Shown in pieces: positions 27,020 through 36,309 of a stretch of 64,000 nt of DNA. The DNA comes from an uncultured bacterium (GTDB lineage Bacteria; Bacillota; Clostridia; Lachnospirales; Lachnospiraceae): NCBI GenBank assembly GCA_948467735.1, contig CAOKFN010000018.1, positions 19,087-83,086 on the forward strand, read 5' to 3'. Position 1 is the first letter of the stretch; each line of letters starts with the position of its first letter. A program made the translations under genes and the position numbers. Under the pieces are notes generated by a model, which saw only the letters and a program-made list of their open reading frames with translations, ran no database searches and was not told the DNA's origin.

Positions 27020-28144
27020 TCAATTCTCATGCATAGACATAATCTTTATCAATGCTTCAGCAATTTTTTTCGCCTCTTCTCTGGTATTATCCTTTCCAAG
27101 CGAAATTCTGATCGTCCCCAATGCATAAGCTTCATCTACGCCTATTGCCCGCAAAACATGTGAAATCCTAGTATTTTTACTGTCACATGCCGAACCGGTA
27201 GAAACCATAATTCCCATCAAATCAAGTCTATGTAACAGCATTTCGCCTTCAAACCCTTTAAAGGATAAGCTTAGATTTCCAGGAATATGCGGCCTCTCGC
27301 CATTTCTCCGATAAACAATAGAAGATGCATCTAACGCACCAAGAATTATGTTTTCCAGTTCAAGCAAATAGGTACCTATTTCCTCCATTTGAGAACAGTT
27401 TTTCTTAAGAGCAACCGCCATTCCAACAATGGACGCAATGTTCTCTGTCCCCGCTCTCATCCCAAATTCCTGTGTTCCTCCATCAAAAAATGACTCTATC
27501 TCTGCTCCCTTGCAAATATATAAAAAGCCAATTCCTTTAGGTCCATTAAACTTGTGAGCCGAAGAAGACAAAAAATCAACTCCTAACTCATGTACATTAA
27601 TGGGGATATGACCAACGGCTTGAACAGCATCCGTGTGGAATAATGCACCATGCTCATGAGCCAGACTGCATAGTTCCTTAATTGGCTGTATGGTTCCTAT
27701 TTCATTATTCACCATCATTACGGAAACAAGCTTTGTCTGATCTGTAATAACACTTCTCAAATTTTCAGGATTTACAAATCCTGCCTTTATAGGATAAACA
27801 TATTTTATGGGATAACCAAATTGCTTAATATGTTCACATGCATGAAGAACAGCATGATGTTCAAATGCCGAGGTAACAACTACCCTATGATCGCCATACG
27901 ACATAGTTCCCTTAATGACCCAATTATCGCTTTCTGTACCTCCAGAAGTGAAATAAATCTCTTCCGACAAAGCTCCTATACAATCGGCAATTGTCGCCCG
28001 GGCATCCTTCAAAGCCTTTTTTGTCACTCTGGAAAACGAATAGGGTTGTGACGCATTACCATACTCTTCCATAAAAAATGGCTTCATCGCTTCAAATACA
28101 TCACTATCCAGTTTTGTTGTAGCTGCATTATCGGCATATATCAT
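27020..28144 (-). CDS. Cysteine desulfurase (NifS/IscS/DndA-like), last gene of BREX operon
   Basis: 374-aa pyridoxal-phosphate enzyme that takes sulfur from L-cysteine to form a protein persulfide. PLP-binding Lys198 lies in SSAHKFNGPKG, the PLP contacts in TSGGTESDN, and the persulfide-forming Cys320 in STGSACDSKN. The ATG at 28144 follows GGAGG; an earlier in-frame start overlaps the preceding stop. Being in one operon with a PAPS-reductase-like protein parallels the DndA-DndC and SspA-SspD pairs of DNA phosphorothioation, so it probably feeds sulfur to the BrxP-like protein. A housekeeping Fe-S role is the alternative. Confidence 0.93.
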   Translation of the reverse strand: MIYADNAATTKLDSDVFEAMKPFFMEEYGNASQPYSFSRVTKKALKDARATIADCIGALSEEIYFTSGGTESDNWVIKGTMSYGDHRVVVTSAFEHHAVLHACEHIKQFGYPIKYVYPIKAGFVNPENLRSVITDQTKLVSVMMVNNEIGTIQPIKELCSLAHEHGALFHTDAVQAVGHIPINVHELGVDFLSSSAHKFNGPKGIGFLYICKGAEIESFFDGGTQEFGMRAGTENIASIVGMAVALKKNCSQMEEIGTYLLELENIILGALDASSIVYRRNGERPHIPGNLSLSFKGFEGEMLLHRLDLMGIMVSTGSACDSKNTRISHVLRAIGVDEAYALGTIRISLGKDNTREEAKKIAEALIKIMSMHEN

Positions 28145-28158
28145 TGCCGCTTCCTCCA

Positions 28159-28359
28159 TCACTTAAACAAAATACATCCCTCATCTTTAAATTCTTCCAG
28201 TTTGGCAAGTAATTCTTCGGAGGTTACTTCCAAATAATCCGCCAAACAGGAAATACAATAAAATACCGGACTCTTTTTATCAATCAGCTTTTTGGTCAGT
28301 CCAATCTCGTCCTTACTTAATGGATTCTTACCACATACATAACAAATTTTATTTTCCAT
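28159..28359 (-). CDS. CxxC-CxxC mini-protein of the BREX operon
   Basis: 66-aa protein with two Cys pairs, CYVCG near residue 6 and CISC near residue 36, then an acidic helix (YLEVTSEELLAKLEEF). Starts one base after the BrxL stop and ends 14 bases before the desulfurase start, so it is tightly embedded in the operon. The Cys pairs suggest a zinc ribbon or a small sulfur/metal carrier. No family recognised. Confidence 0.7.
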   Translation of the reverse strand: MENKICYVCGKNPLSKDEIGLTKKLIDKKSPVFYCISCLADYLEVTSEELLAKLEEFKDEGCILFK

Positions 28360-28360
28360 T

Positions 28361-29851
28361 TTATTCCAACCCTTGTACGCTAAATACCGGTAAGTCTTTT
28401 CCCGCATATTCTTCATCAAGAAGTCCCAGTTGATATCTAATCGTATCCCTCATTCTTCTCGCACGATCCAAACAATACCTTTTGAACTCTCGTTCAGAAA
28501 TATCCGATGCAACCTGGACATGGGGGAATAAAAGCTTAAGATATGCAGTCGTGATTCTCTTTACTGCTTCTGTGTCCCGCGTATCTGCACCTTCTGGAAC
28601 AACAACGTGTTCATCAACAAAACTTCTATATGTCATATCACTGCGTAGTTCATGTAAAATTGAACAGAAGTATTCAGAGTTTAACGCCCATCCATCAATT
28701 TTTAAATCATCGTTCATTCTCGGTATGTTCCATCCCTTAATGAATCCATGAAAGCGCTCAATCAATGCAGATTCGTGAAATACCATAGGCAGTTCAGTAA
28801 ACATGTTGCTATATCCATCAGCATCCATAATTTCCTTCCTGATATTCCCGCAAAGTATTACACCGGCATCTGCAACTCCCTTATAATCTCCTACCGTAAA
28901 ATTACCCTGTTCCAAATATCCTTTAAGCGCTGCTCGCATCTCATCAGTGTCCGTAAAAGAAATAGTCTGCACTTCATCAAGTGTAACAAAATCGCTGCCA
29001 GATATCAATCCTTCACGTCTCTTAGTTTGGTCATAGAACATTTTTGCCCTGCTCATAACCCCACCGCTGGAAAGCCAACCGAATCTACTCACATTACCAA
29101 ATAAATAAGATTTTCCAGTTCCCTTTGGAGCAAGTTCAATAAGATTTAACCTTTTCTCAGCAAAAGGCAATAATCGGGTAATCATAGTCAGTTTCTCTTC
29201 TTCCAACGAGTAACCACTTGCATTATAATCCACTGCGCCAAGAATAAGATCTATCCACTCATTAGTATCAAAATCCCGCCTGGCATCTTTGTATTGATCC
29301 AAATCTATCTGATATGGGCAAAAGTTTTTAAATGACACAAGTTTAATTTTTCCATCCCGTGAAGCTTTTCCCCTCGACCGTTTTTGCTCATATTCAAATT
29401 CAATATCAAAATCCTCTGGAGATCGATAGCCAAGTTCTACCATTCCCCATGTATCATTACCTCTTACCAAATCATCTTTACAGGACTCCCATACATTATT
29501 TTCAATAATAGTTTCTTTAAAACCAAGCCCAAAATCCGGCAGGGAAAATGATACTTCTCCGGTGCGAATGTCAATATTGACTGCTACTTTCGCCAAAAAT
29601 TTAACTATCTCACCCTCAATGATAATACGGTTCTTTATGGATATCCAATCATCCTTTCTGGGGATATATTTTCTCACAAATCGAACCATATCATCTTTAT
29701 CAAAATTACCCTCATCATCCTCAAATTTCTTCAGTAACCAGTCACGCATAAAAGCAGGCAAGCTAAGCGCTGAAAAAAAATTGGTTTTTTTCAAATCCTT
29801 ATATACAACCATTTCATCAAAACAGTCTCTCAATTTCTCCGTATATTCCAT
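28361..29851 (-). CDS. brxL: BrxL-like AAA+ ATPase lacking the Lon-protease-like domain
   Basis: 496-aa protein matching the N-terminal and ATPase parts of BREX protein BrxL: Walker A APKGTGKSYL at 241-250, Walker B FVTLDEVQTI at 288-297, followed by the conserved FTDTDEMRAALKGYLEQGNF and FTELPMVFHESALIERFHGF blocks. Well-known BrxL proteins are about 680 aa with a C-terminal Lon-like domain. Here the protein ends after the ATPase and a helical lid (about residue 496). BrxL is thought to act as a DNA-binding hexameric ring in phage exclusion. The ATG at 29851 follows AAGGAG; the PglZ gene ends 11 bases upstream. Confidence 0.87.
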   Translation of the reverse strand: MEYTEKLRDCFDEMVVYKDLKKTNFFSALSLPAFMRDWLLKKFEDDEGNFDKDDMVRFVRKYIPRKDDWISIKNRIIIEGEIVKFLAKVAVNIDIRTGEVSFSLPDFGLGFKETIIENNVWESCKDDLVRGNDTWGMVELGYRSPEDFDIEFEYEQKRSRGKASRDGKIKLVSFKNFCPYQIDLDQYKDARRDFDTNEWIDLILGAVDYNASGYSLEEEKLTMITRLLPFAEKRLNLIELAPKGTGKSYLFGNVSRFGWLSSGGVMSRAKMFYDQTKRREGLISGSDFVTLDEVQTISFTDTDEMRAALKGYLEQGNFTVGDYKGVADAGVILCGNIRKEIMDADGYSNMFTELPMVFHESALIERFHGFIKGWNIPRMNDDLKIDGWALNSEYFCSILHELRSDMTYRSFVDEHVVVPEGADTRDTEAVKRITTAYLKLLFPHVQVASDISEREFKRYCLDRARRMRDTIRYQLGLLDEEYAGKDLPVFSVQGLE

Positions 29852-29862
29852 CGAAACTCTCC

Positions 29863-32136
29863 TTAAATCAGATCATCGAAATCGTTCTTTACTGTTGCAG
29901 TCTTACCTCTAATACTGAAATTAATAACTCCAAGCAAATCATCGCCATCAAAAACCGCCGCCGAAACATCTTTCTTAGATCTGCGAATATCTTTCATTTG
30001 TACCATATAATGCTTGGCATCTTTCTTAACAGCCTTATAACGATTCGTTTCTATCACAATACTTACATTCTGCGTATTTTCAACTTCTGAAATATACAAC
30101 ATGATTTCTGTACCATCATGTCTATCGGCATAGATTTCATTCTTCCGTAAAACTTTAAGTACCAAAGATGTTTGTTTACGAAGTGTCAATGTGATAATAG
30201 GAACAACAACCTCTTCCAAGGAAGCTCCTCCATGTACTTCAACATTAGCAGCACGGCTCTTTTTAAACCGTCCATAATCAGTAAGTACAAAATAACCATT
30301 TTCCTTTACTGCATACGAAAGATCCGCATTGGGAAATTCTTTACAACATCGGCCAGAATGTTCGCCTTTAGTATCTGTTTCATATTTTTCCTCTTGCCGG
30401 CGAAGCACAGCAAGACGCGATGCCCCATGATCACTTGCAATAACAAATGACCGACATGTATGCATCGCAAGTTCCGTTGCTGCACGGTCAATCGCCCGTT
30501 CAATAACCTTTAACTCTGCTGCAAGATGTACAGGAGCTTCATGATTATCATCAAAGATAAAACCCCCTTTTTCCTTGTGTTTTATATCATCAAGTTCTGA
30601 CTCCTTTTCTTTTTTATCACCCGGCCAGCTTTCGTAAAACCCTCTATTAATCGATGTAATTGTTGGAAGTTCCGCATAAGCTATATCTACATGCATAGAC
30701 AAGCCTTTTTTCTTGGCAAGTTCCGTAATGTAGGCCAAATACTCCACACCAAGCGCATCAATCCAATAAAGAAAGGCCGATTTTTTATTTTCAATCTTCA
30801 AAATTGCACTATCGCGAGTCTCAAGATGCGTATATGGCAAACTATGCGCATATGAATTTACACGCTCAAGGAATTTCGGATAAATGCGATTTGTAAGTTT
30901 CTGAATTCTATATTCTTTAAAATATGATGTTAATTCCTCAGAAAGTTTCCCACAGTCAAAAATATAGTCATTCAGGTACTGGCTAAGGGCAGGATATATA
31001 TATTCGACTTCTGCAATATAGCCGTTAGTCGCAATCCATCGAATAATCTCTTCCCTCTCCATCTGTGTATTATCTGTAAATCGATAAATGCTCTCTCTCG
31101 GATCAATGCAGTTTTCGTGAATAAATATAGCGATATCTGCTTCTGGGAAGCTACGAAGCAGTTTTTTGCGCTCCTCATAATATGCCATAAAATGTCTATC
31201 CGTTCTTGGAATCCGAATGATTTCCGTCAGAATATTGTCTTTTAAACACTCATAATTATCCGTTTCATTCAAAACATATTGCAGATAGCCATTACGAATA
31301 TTATCAGAATTCTGCTTCAGATACAGAAAATAAAGCCAATTTCTAAATTCTAATCCGGCACAGTTTTGATACAATTCAACTTCAAACTCATCAGTAAAAC
31401 CATATTTTTCATAAACTTTTTCCATCTTGTTTTTATTTCTTGTCAATTCTTGAAACAAATACCCCCACTGTGTTTCTGTTCCTATAAATTCCTCAAGCCC
31501 CAAATACGGTATCACAAGACATATTGCGGCATATGCAGATTCTATGCTGCTCACCGGCAAGAACGAATTTGGAAAAGTCAGCATAGTACTAACAGTGCAA
31601 GAACCAACTGCCCCATCTTCAAATGCTCTTAACAATCCCTGAACACCTTGGACTACATCGGATCCCAGAGAGTACCTGACTTTTACCACCGATAAACTTG
31701 ACAATACATTCTCATCAAAAAGCACTCGTTGCTGTTGGGTAAGACGATTATCCTCATTTATCAAAGCATAAATCTGCGCAGTTACGCACCTTAACAAGAG
31801 GATCACGTGAGCTCCTCCCAAAGTAGTATTCTTCAAACGTCGCAGTTCTTTTTCTGCCTGATCCGCCCCTCTCAATGCAAGGAGTTCTCCCAAACCAACA
31901 AGCACATGCTTATTCTGCCTACAGTCCACGTCCAGTGTCCTAAAATAATCAATAATATCATCTATGTTTGGAAATTTATCGTCCTTAGGACAAAAATCGC
32001 TTACTCTATCAATCATAAGCCCACGCTGCCTCAACTCACGCAAGGTTTCGACATATTTATCATCACCGACAACATAAAAGAATGGCAAGCCCTTAGTGCT
32101 GGTTATATAATTTTCAACCGAACTATGTAACGTCAA
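29863..32136 (-). CDS. pglZ: PglZ-domain protein of BREX
   Basis: 757-aa protein with a C-terminal alkaline-phosphatase-superfamily PglZ domain. Metal-ligand Asp460 lies in FLYWIDALGVEYL, the nucleophile region is ELPTIT (489-494), then SDHGASR (568-574) and HGGASLEEVVVP (635-646). The first 400 residues are helical and probably scaffold other BREX subunits. It starts with TTG at 32136, with GGAGGG 8 bases upstream inside the end of brxC. PglZ is the signature protein of all BREX types. Confidence 0.92.
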   Translation of the reverse strand: MTLHSSVENYITSTKGLPFFYVVGDDKYVETLRELRQRGLMIDRVSDFCPKDDKFPNIDDIIDYFRTLDVDCRQNKHVLVGLGELLALRGADQAEKELRRLKNTTLGGAHVILLLRCVTAQIYALINEDNRLTQQQRVLFDENVLSSLSVVKVRYSLGSDVVQGVQGLLRAFEDGAVGSCTVSTMLTFPNSFLPVSSIESAYAAICLVIPYLGLEEFIGTETQWGYLFQELTRNKNKMEKVYEKYGFTDEFEVELYQNCAGLEFRNWLYFLYLKQNSDNIRNGYLQYVLNETDNYECLKDNILTEIIRIPRTDRHFMAYYEERKKLLRSFPEADIAIFIHENCIDPRESIYRFTDNTQMEREEIIRWIATNGYIAEVEYIYPALSQYLNDYIFDCGKLSEELTSYFKEYRIQKLTNRIYPKFLERVNSYAHSLPYTHLETRDSAILKIENKKSAFLYWIDALGVEYLAYITELAKKKGLSMHVDIAYAELPTITSINRGFYESWPGDKKEKESELDDIKHKEKGGFIFDDNHEAPVHLAAELKVIERAIDRAATELAMHTCRSFVIASDHGASRLAVLRRQEEKYETDTKGEHSGRCCKEFPNADLSYAVKENGYFVLTDYGRFKKSRAANVEVHGGASLEEVVVPIITLTLRKQTSLVLKVLRKNEIYADRHDGTEIMLYISEVENTQNVSIVIETNRYKAVKKDAKHYMVQMKDIRRSKKDVSAAVFDGDDLLGVINFSIRGKTATVKNDFDDLI

Positions 32137-32138
32137 TT

Positions 32139-35100
32139 TTACCGCCCTCCATTGCTGATGATCTTAACCCCTAAATCCATATCGTTGACGGCCAACTTTT
32201 TCAGCCAGTCTTTCAATTCTTCAATATTGTTCATCCCATCAATCGTTTGGATAGCCACATCGCTGCCACCCGCATTATATTCCGCGCTGGCCATACTCTT
32301 GACCTTTGCCTCAACACTGGGGTCATCTCCCCAATCATATGGATCAACAGGAAGTGTATCCAAGGCTGTTCGCACCTTGCCGACATCTGGAAGAAGCCGT
32401 TCATAGTATCCAATAATACGTCTGATAAAACATTGATTTCGATATTCAGAGTCTTCAAGCTTCTCAAAAAAATCTGCTTCTTGTATAAAAGCAAGCGTAG
32501 ACTTAATTTCCGCTTCTGTCTGAATGCTGCTATTCAAAACAGTAAACGCTTTTTTAGCTTCACTATAAATGTTCTCATCTACACAGCATAAAATTGGTGT
32601 TTTGTACTTTTCAGACCATTGTCTCGGGTTCTTCGTTCCACCAGTCCTGTCACTCCACAAATTGAACATCTGAGCCTTCACCTGATTCTTACGATAGTCT
32701 TCAGCCGCTTTTTTAACCTCTGCGTTACTTTTCGTAGCAGACAGCGTAAACATATCAACCTTAATAGAATCCCTTATTTCCTCACACTCCACACGGCTGA
32801 ATCCTTCCAGATAAGGCGCGTAAATATCCATAAATGTACCAAGTGTGTCTCCAAGCAAATGCCGCATCTCCGTATTATGGAGTGTCAATTCATCCAACAG
32901 CTGCTGCATATTTTCCGGCAACATATCATCATAGTTATCTATCTTAAGAAGCAGACCAAACACCATATTCAAGGCTGTAAACTTGGCACGGATTGATTCA
33001 CAAGAGAATCCTATAAACTTTAGTGTCTCTCTCCAAGATTTAAATGTCATCTCCCTTGTATTATTTGAAACATTCAGCAATATATTTGAAATCTTAATGA
33101 CTTCATACTCCACAATCAGTTTACGAATTTCATCTTCACCCGTCCCTTTAATCCACTGTGCAGAATGTTTCACGCTGAACAACTTTTTAATATCACCAAG
33201 CATATGGTCAAAGGCGCCTATTTCCTTTGCAAGGCTGACGAGTTTACCATTCTCAAAATGTTCAAGGAACAGAGACATACCCTTCTGGCAATTATCTGCT
33301 GTAAGCAAATGCATTAGATTTTCGGCACTGGACGGACGCTGACGCGCAATTTTTCCTATATCGTTTGCGATATCGTGTGCTTCCTGCCCATTGCTCTGGA
33401 CAAGGGTAACATACCATTTAACGATATCAAAAACGCCAAAATCATCCACTTCCTCCAAACACCAAACCGGATACACAAGTTCACGCATTTTTGCCTGAAT
33501 CAGAGTACCAGCCTGTGTAGGTGAGGAACAAGTATTAGGAGTAATATTCCATGCTTCTTCCGTCATCTCATAAAATGCTTTTTCATCTTCCGTCAGACTG
33601 ACAATATATGTTGTCTTAGATTTCTTATTCATATAATTGGCAATCATCTCAGATAATTTATCTGGAGTCATGGACTCTCTATGCCCTTCTGAATCTTGGC
33701 AGCGATATGGATCATTGCTGTATTCCTTCAGTAAAAATCCTACAATAAACGCAGATAAATCACATAGAGAAAAGCCATATTCGGATTCAAGGAAATCATA
33801 TATTTCATCTATAGAAATCCTGCCACTAGCCCTAAACGCATCTTCAATCATCTTAACAACAGCATTTTTAATGATTGAAATGGGTTCTTTTTCCAGATTT
33901 GAATCCATCCAGTAGCTGTCACAGTTCCAAACCTTTCCGAGTACCAATTTTTCGCAACCACCAACTACACCCTTTTTGGTGACATTAGGATCCTTCATAC
34001 CATATTGGGATGAGGGCTTTGGCTTCGTTAATTTTAATTGAGATTCTGTCAATCCTTTTGTAAAATCGAAAACGTACTTAAATCGATTCAATACAATCAT
34101 TTGAAGTATCGTATGAACTGCAGCAGCGTCAATAGCTTTCTCCCCGTCCTGATTCGCATAGGTCCATACCACGAAATTACCATCATGGATACGACCTTTC
34201 CAAGTTCTGTCAAGTATATCCTTTGCTCTACGATCATGCTCCTTTGATTGCTGATTTTGGTTGCCTTGATAATACAAAGACATCGCAGAATACTCTACAT
34301 ATCTTTCAAACTCTTCCAATCCCAAAGGTGTAGAAAGCGCATCTATCACTGCAATATTCTTATATTCTTCATTTGCAATAATCTGTTTAATACGGTTACG
34401 AAATTGCTGTGCTTCTTCATCGCTTTTTGCCAAGGCAAGCACAGCATAGAAGTGCCAATTTACATCCTTTGTCTTAAGCACATCCATTACCTTAACAAAA
34501 TTTGCGTAAGTAACTATAGGCAATGCACCAGACTCAATATCTGTTGCGTAACGAAGTTTCAACGGCGGAGACAGACTTAAAGCAGTGGCCAATTGTTTTC
34601 CTTCTTCCACTAACTTAGTTATATCATGTTTTCGCACTTCTGCCCTGTGACCATCAATTTTTGCCCCATCACCTGCAAGAACAGCAACGGCATATGCCTT
34701 CTTGCCATCGGCAATCGGAATCGTAATCAAAATCCCCTTATCTACAAGTGCCTTTGCAATATTTTTACAACCAGTTTCGTAATCTTGATAATCCCCCTCA
34801 AACGCATAACTCAAATTTTGATCGGTAGGCTTTAACACCGGGATAGCTCCTCCCAGTCGTTGATCAACAGCCTGCATTGTTAGAATAGTTTTAAGCACAA
34901 CCTTTTCCTTTTCCACAAGATTTGTCTGCTGGGGAAAGGTATCAAGGATTAGCTTAATATCAGAAGACAAGTAATCTTTCCCCTTCTCATAAAAGAAATC
35001 CCATAACATATCAATAGTCAGTAGTGGACGATCAGAGAGGGGACCTCTGTTTTGAATAAACCACTGAAACGCTTGAACATCTAAATCTTTTGGAGTCTTT

Positions 35101-36308
35101 ATAAAGTCAAACATACTACGCTGATTAGATTGAAATGCGGATGCAATATTCTTTAATACCAATGCTGCCATAGGATGAATTGGCAACATATGCTGCATGA
35201 CGTTGCTGTCGCTTATATCCGCTGCCTTCATTACCGCAGTCCTCGACGAGATAACTCTTGCATTCAAATCTCCAGTCATCACATCCCAGTTCTTTTTCGC
35301 CGCAGGAATGACCGAAAATGCATGTCCTATCAAATCAAAAGCAATATTTGGAGGCAATGTGATTTCAACTTTATTATAGCGCTGTTGAACAACACTCATC
35401 GGATCATCCTTGGAAACCGATGCGCCTGCAATTGAAGAAATAGGATGCGTAACAATAACAAAATAGAAATGTGCCTCTTCACATAAAGACACGATTTTTT
35501 GAAACTCATCCAAAGAATTTCTATTTTGACGGAAAAAGCCACTAAATTCATCCCAAATCAGAACGATCTTCGTATTATTCTTGGTAACAACATCAATAAT
35601 CCATTTGCAGAGGGAATCGGAGGTCAAAGAAAGTGCTGTAATGCCCTCCTTTGCTGCCAATTTAAAAATGCTATCCATCAAACCAGAAATTTCTGTACTT
35701 TTTCTGAGAGTATTAACAATCTCATCTGCAGTGGACTGCGAGAACTCTGACATCCATTCCGGTTTCTGCAACAAGGTATTAACAAAACCATTATGTGTTG
35801 GTTCCTCCAGCCATGTGATAACGCTTTCTTTTAGCGTATTCTCACCCTTATATGCATTAGGTATGTTATCCAGCGCAGCTCTAACGCTTTCCTGCACAGC
35901 AAGGAACAGTTGCTGTGGAGAGGTAATACTGCCGGAGGCATAACGATATGCCGTTACAATACCATGCTCCTTGTGACCAAGCAGCTTTTCCAGCAAAGCA
36001 GTGTGCTTTTTCAAAGGCTCATATCTATCCCAATAAGCCCTAACATCCTCTTCTGGAACTTCTAAAATTCTTTTCAAAGCATAAACACACTGAGATTTTC
36101 CAGTACCATATGCACCATGTATCCAGATGGAACGTTTTGTTGTTCCCCCCAACATTTTGTCCACACAGCTTAACAATTCAATAAATGTCTCATGAGGATA
36201 AGTACTATTCCAATCCACTTCACCTGTATTAATCGCAGATTCATCAATACACGGAAAATAAGTTTCATTGATATCAAAATATTCGCAATACATATTACTC
36301 GTCGCCAT
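32139..36308 (-). CDS. brxC: BrxC/PglY-like large ATPase of BREX
   Basis: 1389-aa P-loop ATPase, the usual size for BrxC (about 1200-1400). Walker A GAYGTGKS at 65-72 and Walker B IVLIWDE at 248-254. The remainder is helical with winged-helix-like segments. BrxC is an essential BREX component of still unclear mechanism. The ATG at 36308 follows GAGGAGG; the gene ends two bases before the pglZ TTG, so all are co-translated. Composition is AT-rich like the rest of the operon and unlike the GC-rich conjugation genes. Confidence 0.92.
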   Translation of the reverse strand: MATSNMYCEYFDINETYFPCIDESAINTGEVDWNSTYPHETFIELLSCVDKMLGGTTKRSIWIHGAYGTGKSQCVYALKRILEVPEEDVRAYWDRYEPLKKHTALLEKLLGHKEHGIVTAYRYASGSITSPQQLFLAVQESVRAALDNIPNAYKGENTLKESVITWLEEPTHNGFVNTLLQKPEWMSEFSQSTADEIVNTLRKSTEISGLMDSIFKLAAKEGITALSLTSDSLCKWIIDVVTKNNTKIVLIWDEFSGFFRQNRNSLDEFQKIVSLCEEAHFYFVIVTHPISSIAGASVSKDDPMSVVQQRYNKVEITLPPNIAFDLIGHAFSVIPAAKKNWDVMTGDLNARVISSRTAVMKAADISDSNVMQHMLPIHPMAALVLKNIASAFQSNQRSMFDFIKTPKDLDVQAFQWFIQNRGPLSDRPLLTIDMLWDFFYEKGKDYLSSDIKLILDTFPQQTNLVEKEKVVLKTILTMQAVDQRLGGAIPVLKPTDQNLSYAFEGDYQDYETGCKNIAKALVDKGILITIPIADGKKAYAVAVLAGDGAKIDGHRAEVRKHDITKLVEEGKQLATALSLSPPLKLRYATDIESGALPIVTYANFVKVMDVLKTKDVNWHFYAVLALAKSDEEAQQFRNRIKQIIANEEYKNIAVIDALSTPLGLEEFERYVEYSAMSLYYQGNQNQQSKEHDRRAKDILDRTWKGRIHDGNFVVWTYANQDGEKAIDAAAVHTILQMIVLNRFKYVFDFTKGLTESQLKLTKPKPSSQYGMKDPNVTKKGVVGGCEKLVLGKVWNCDSYWMDSNLEKEPISIIKNAVVKMIEDAFRASGRISIDEIYDFLESEYGFSLCDLSAFIVGFLLKEYSNDPYRCQDSEGHRESMTPDKLSEMIANYMNKKSKTTYIVSLTEDEKAFYEMTEEAWNITPNTCSSPTQAGTLIQAKMRELVYPVWCLEEVDDFGVFDIVKWYVTLVQSNGQEAHDIANDIGKIARQRPSSAENLMHLLTADNCQKGMSLFLEHFENGKLVSLAKEIGAFDHMLGDIKKLFSVKHSAQWIKGTGEDEIRKLIVEYEVIKISNILLNVSNNTREMTFKSWRETLKFIGFSCESIRAKFTALNMVFGLLLKIDNYDDMLPENMQQLLDELTLHNTEMRHLLGDTLGTFMDIYAPYLEGFSRVECEEIRDSIKVDMFTLSATKSNAEVKKAAEDYRKNQVKAQMFNLWSDRTGGTKNPRQWSEKYKTPILCCVDENIYSEAKKAFTVLNSSIQTEAEIKSTLAFIQEADFFEKLEDSEYRNQCFIRRIIGYYERLLPDVGKVRTALDTLPVDPYDWGDDPSVEAKVKSMASAEYNAGGSDVAIQTIDGMNNIEELKDWLKKLAVNDMDLGVKIISNGGR

Positions 36309-36309
36309 A

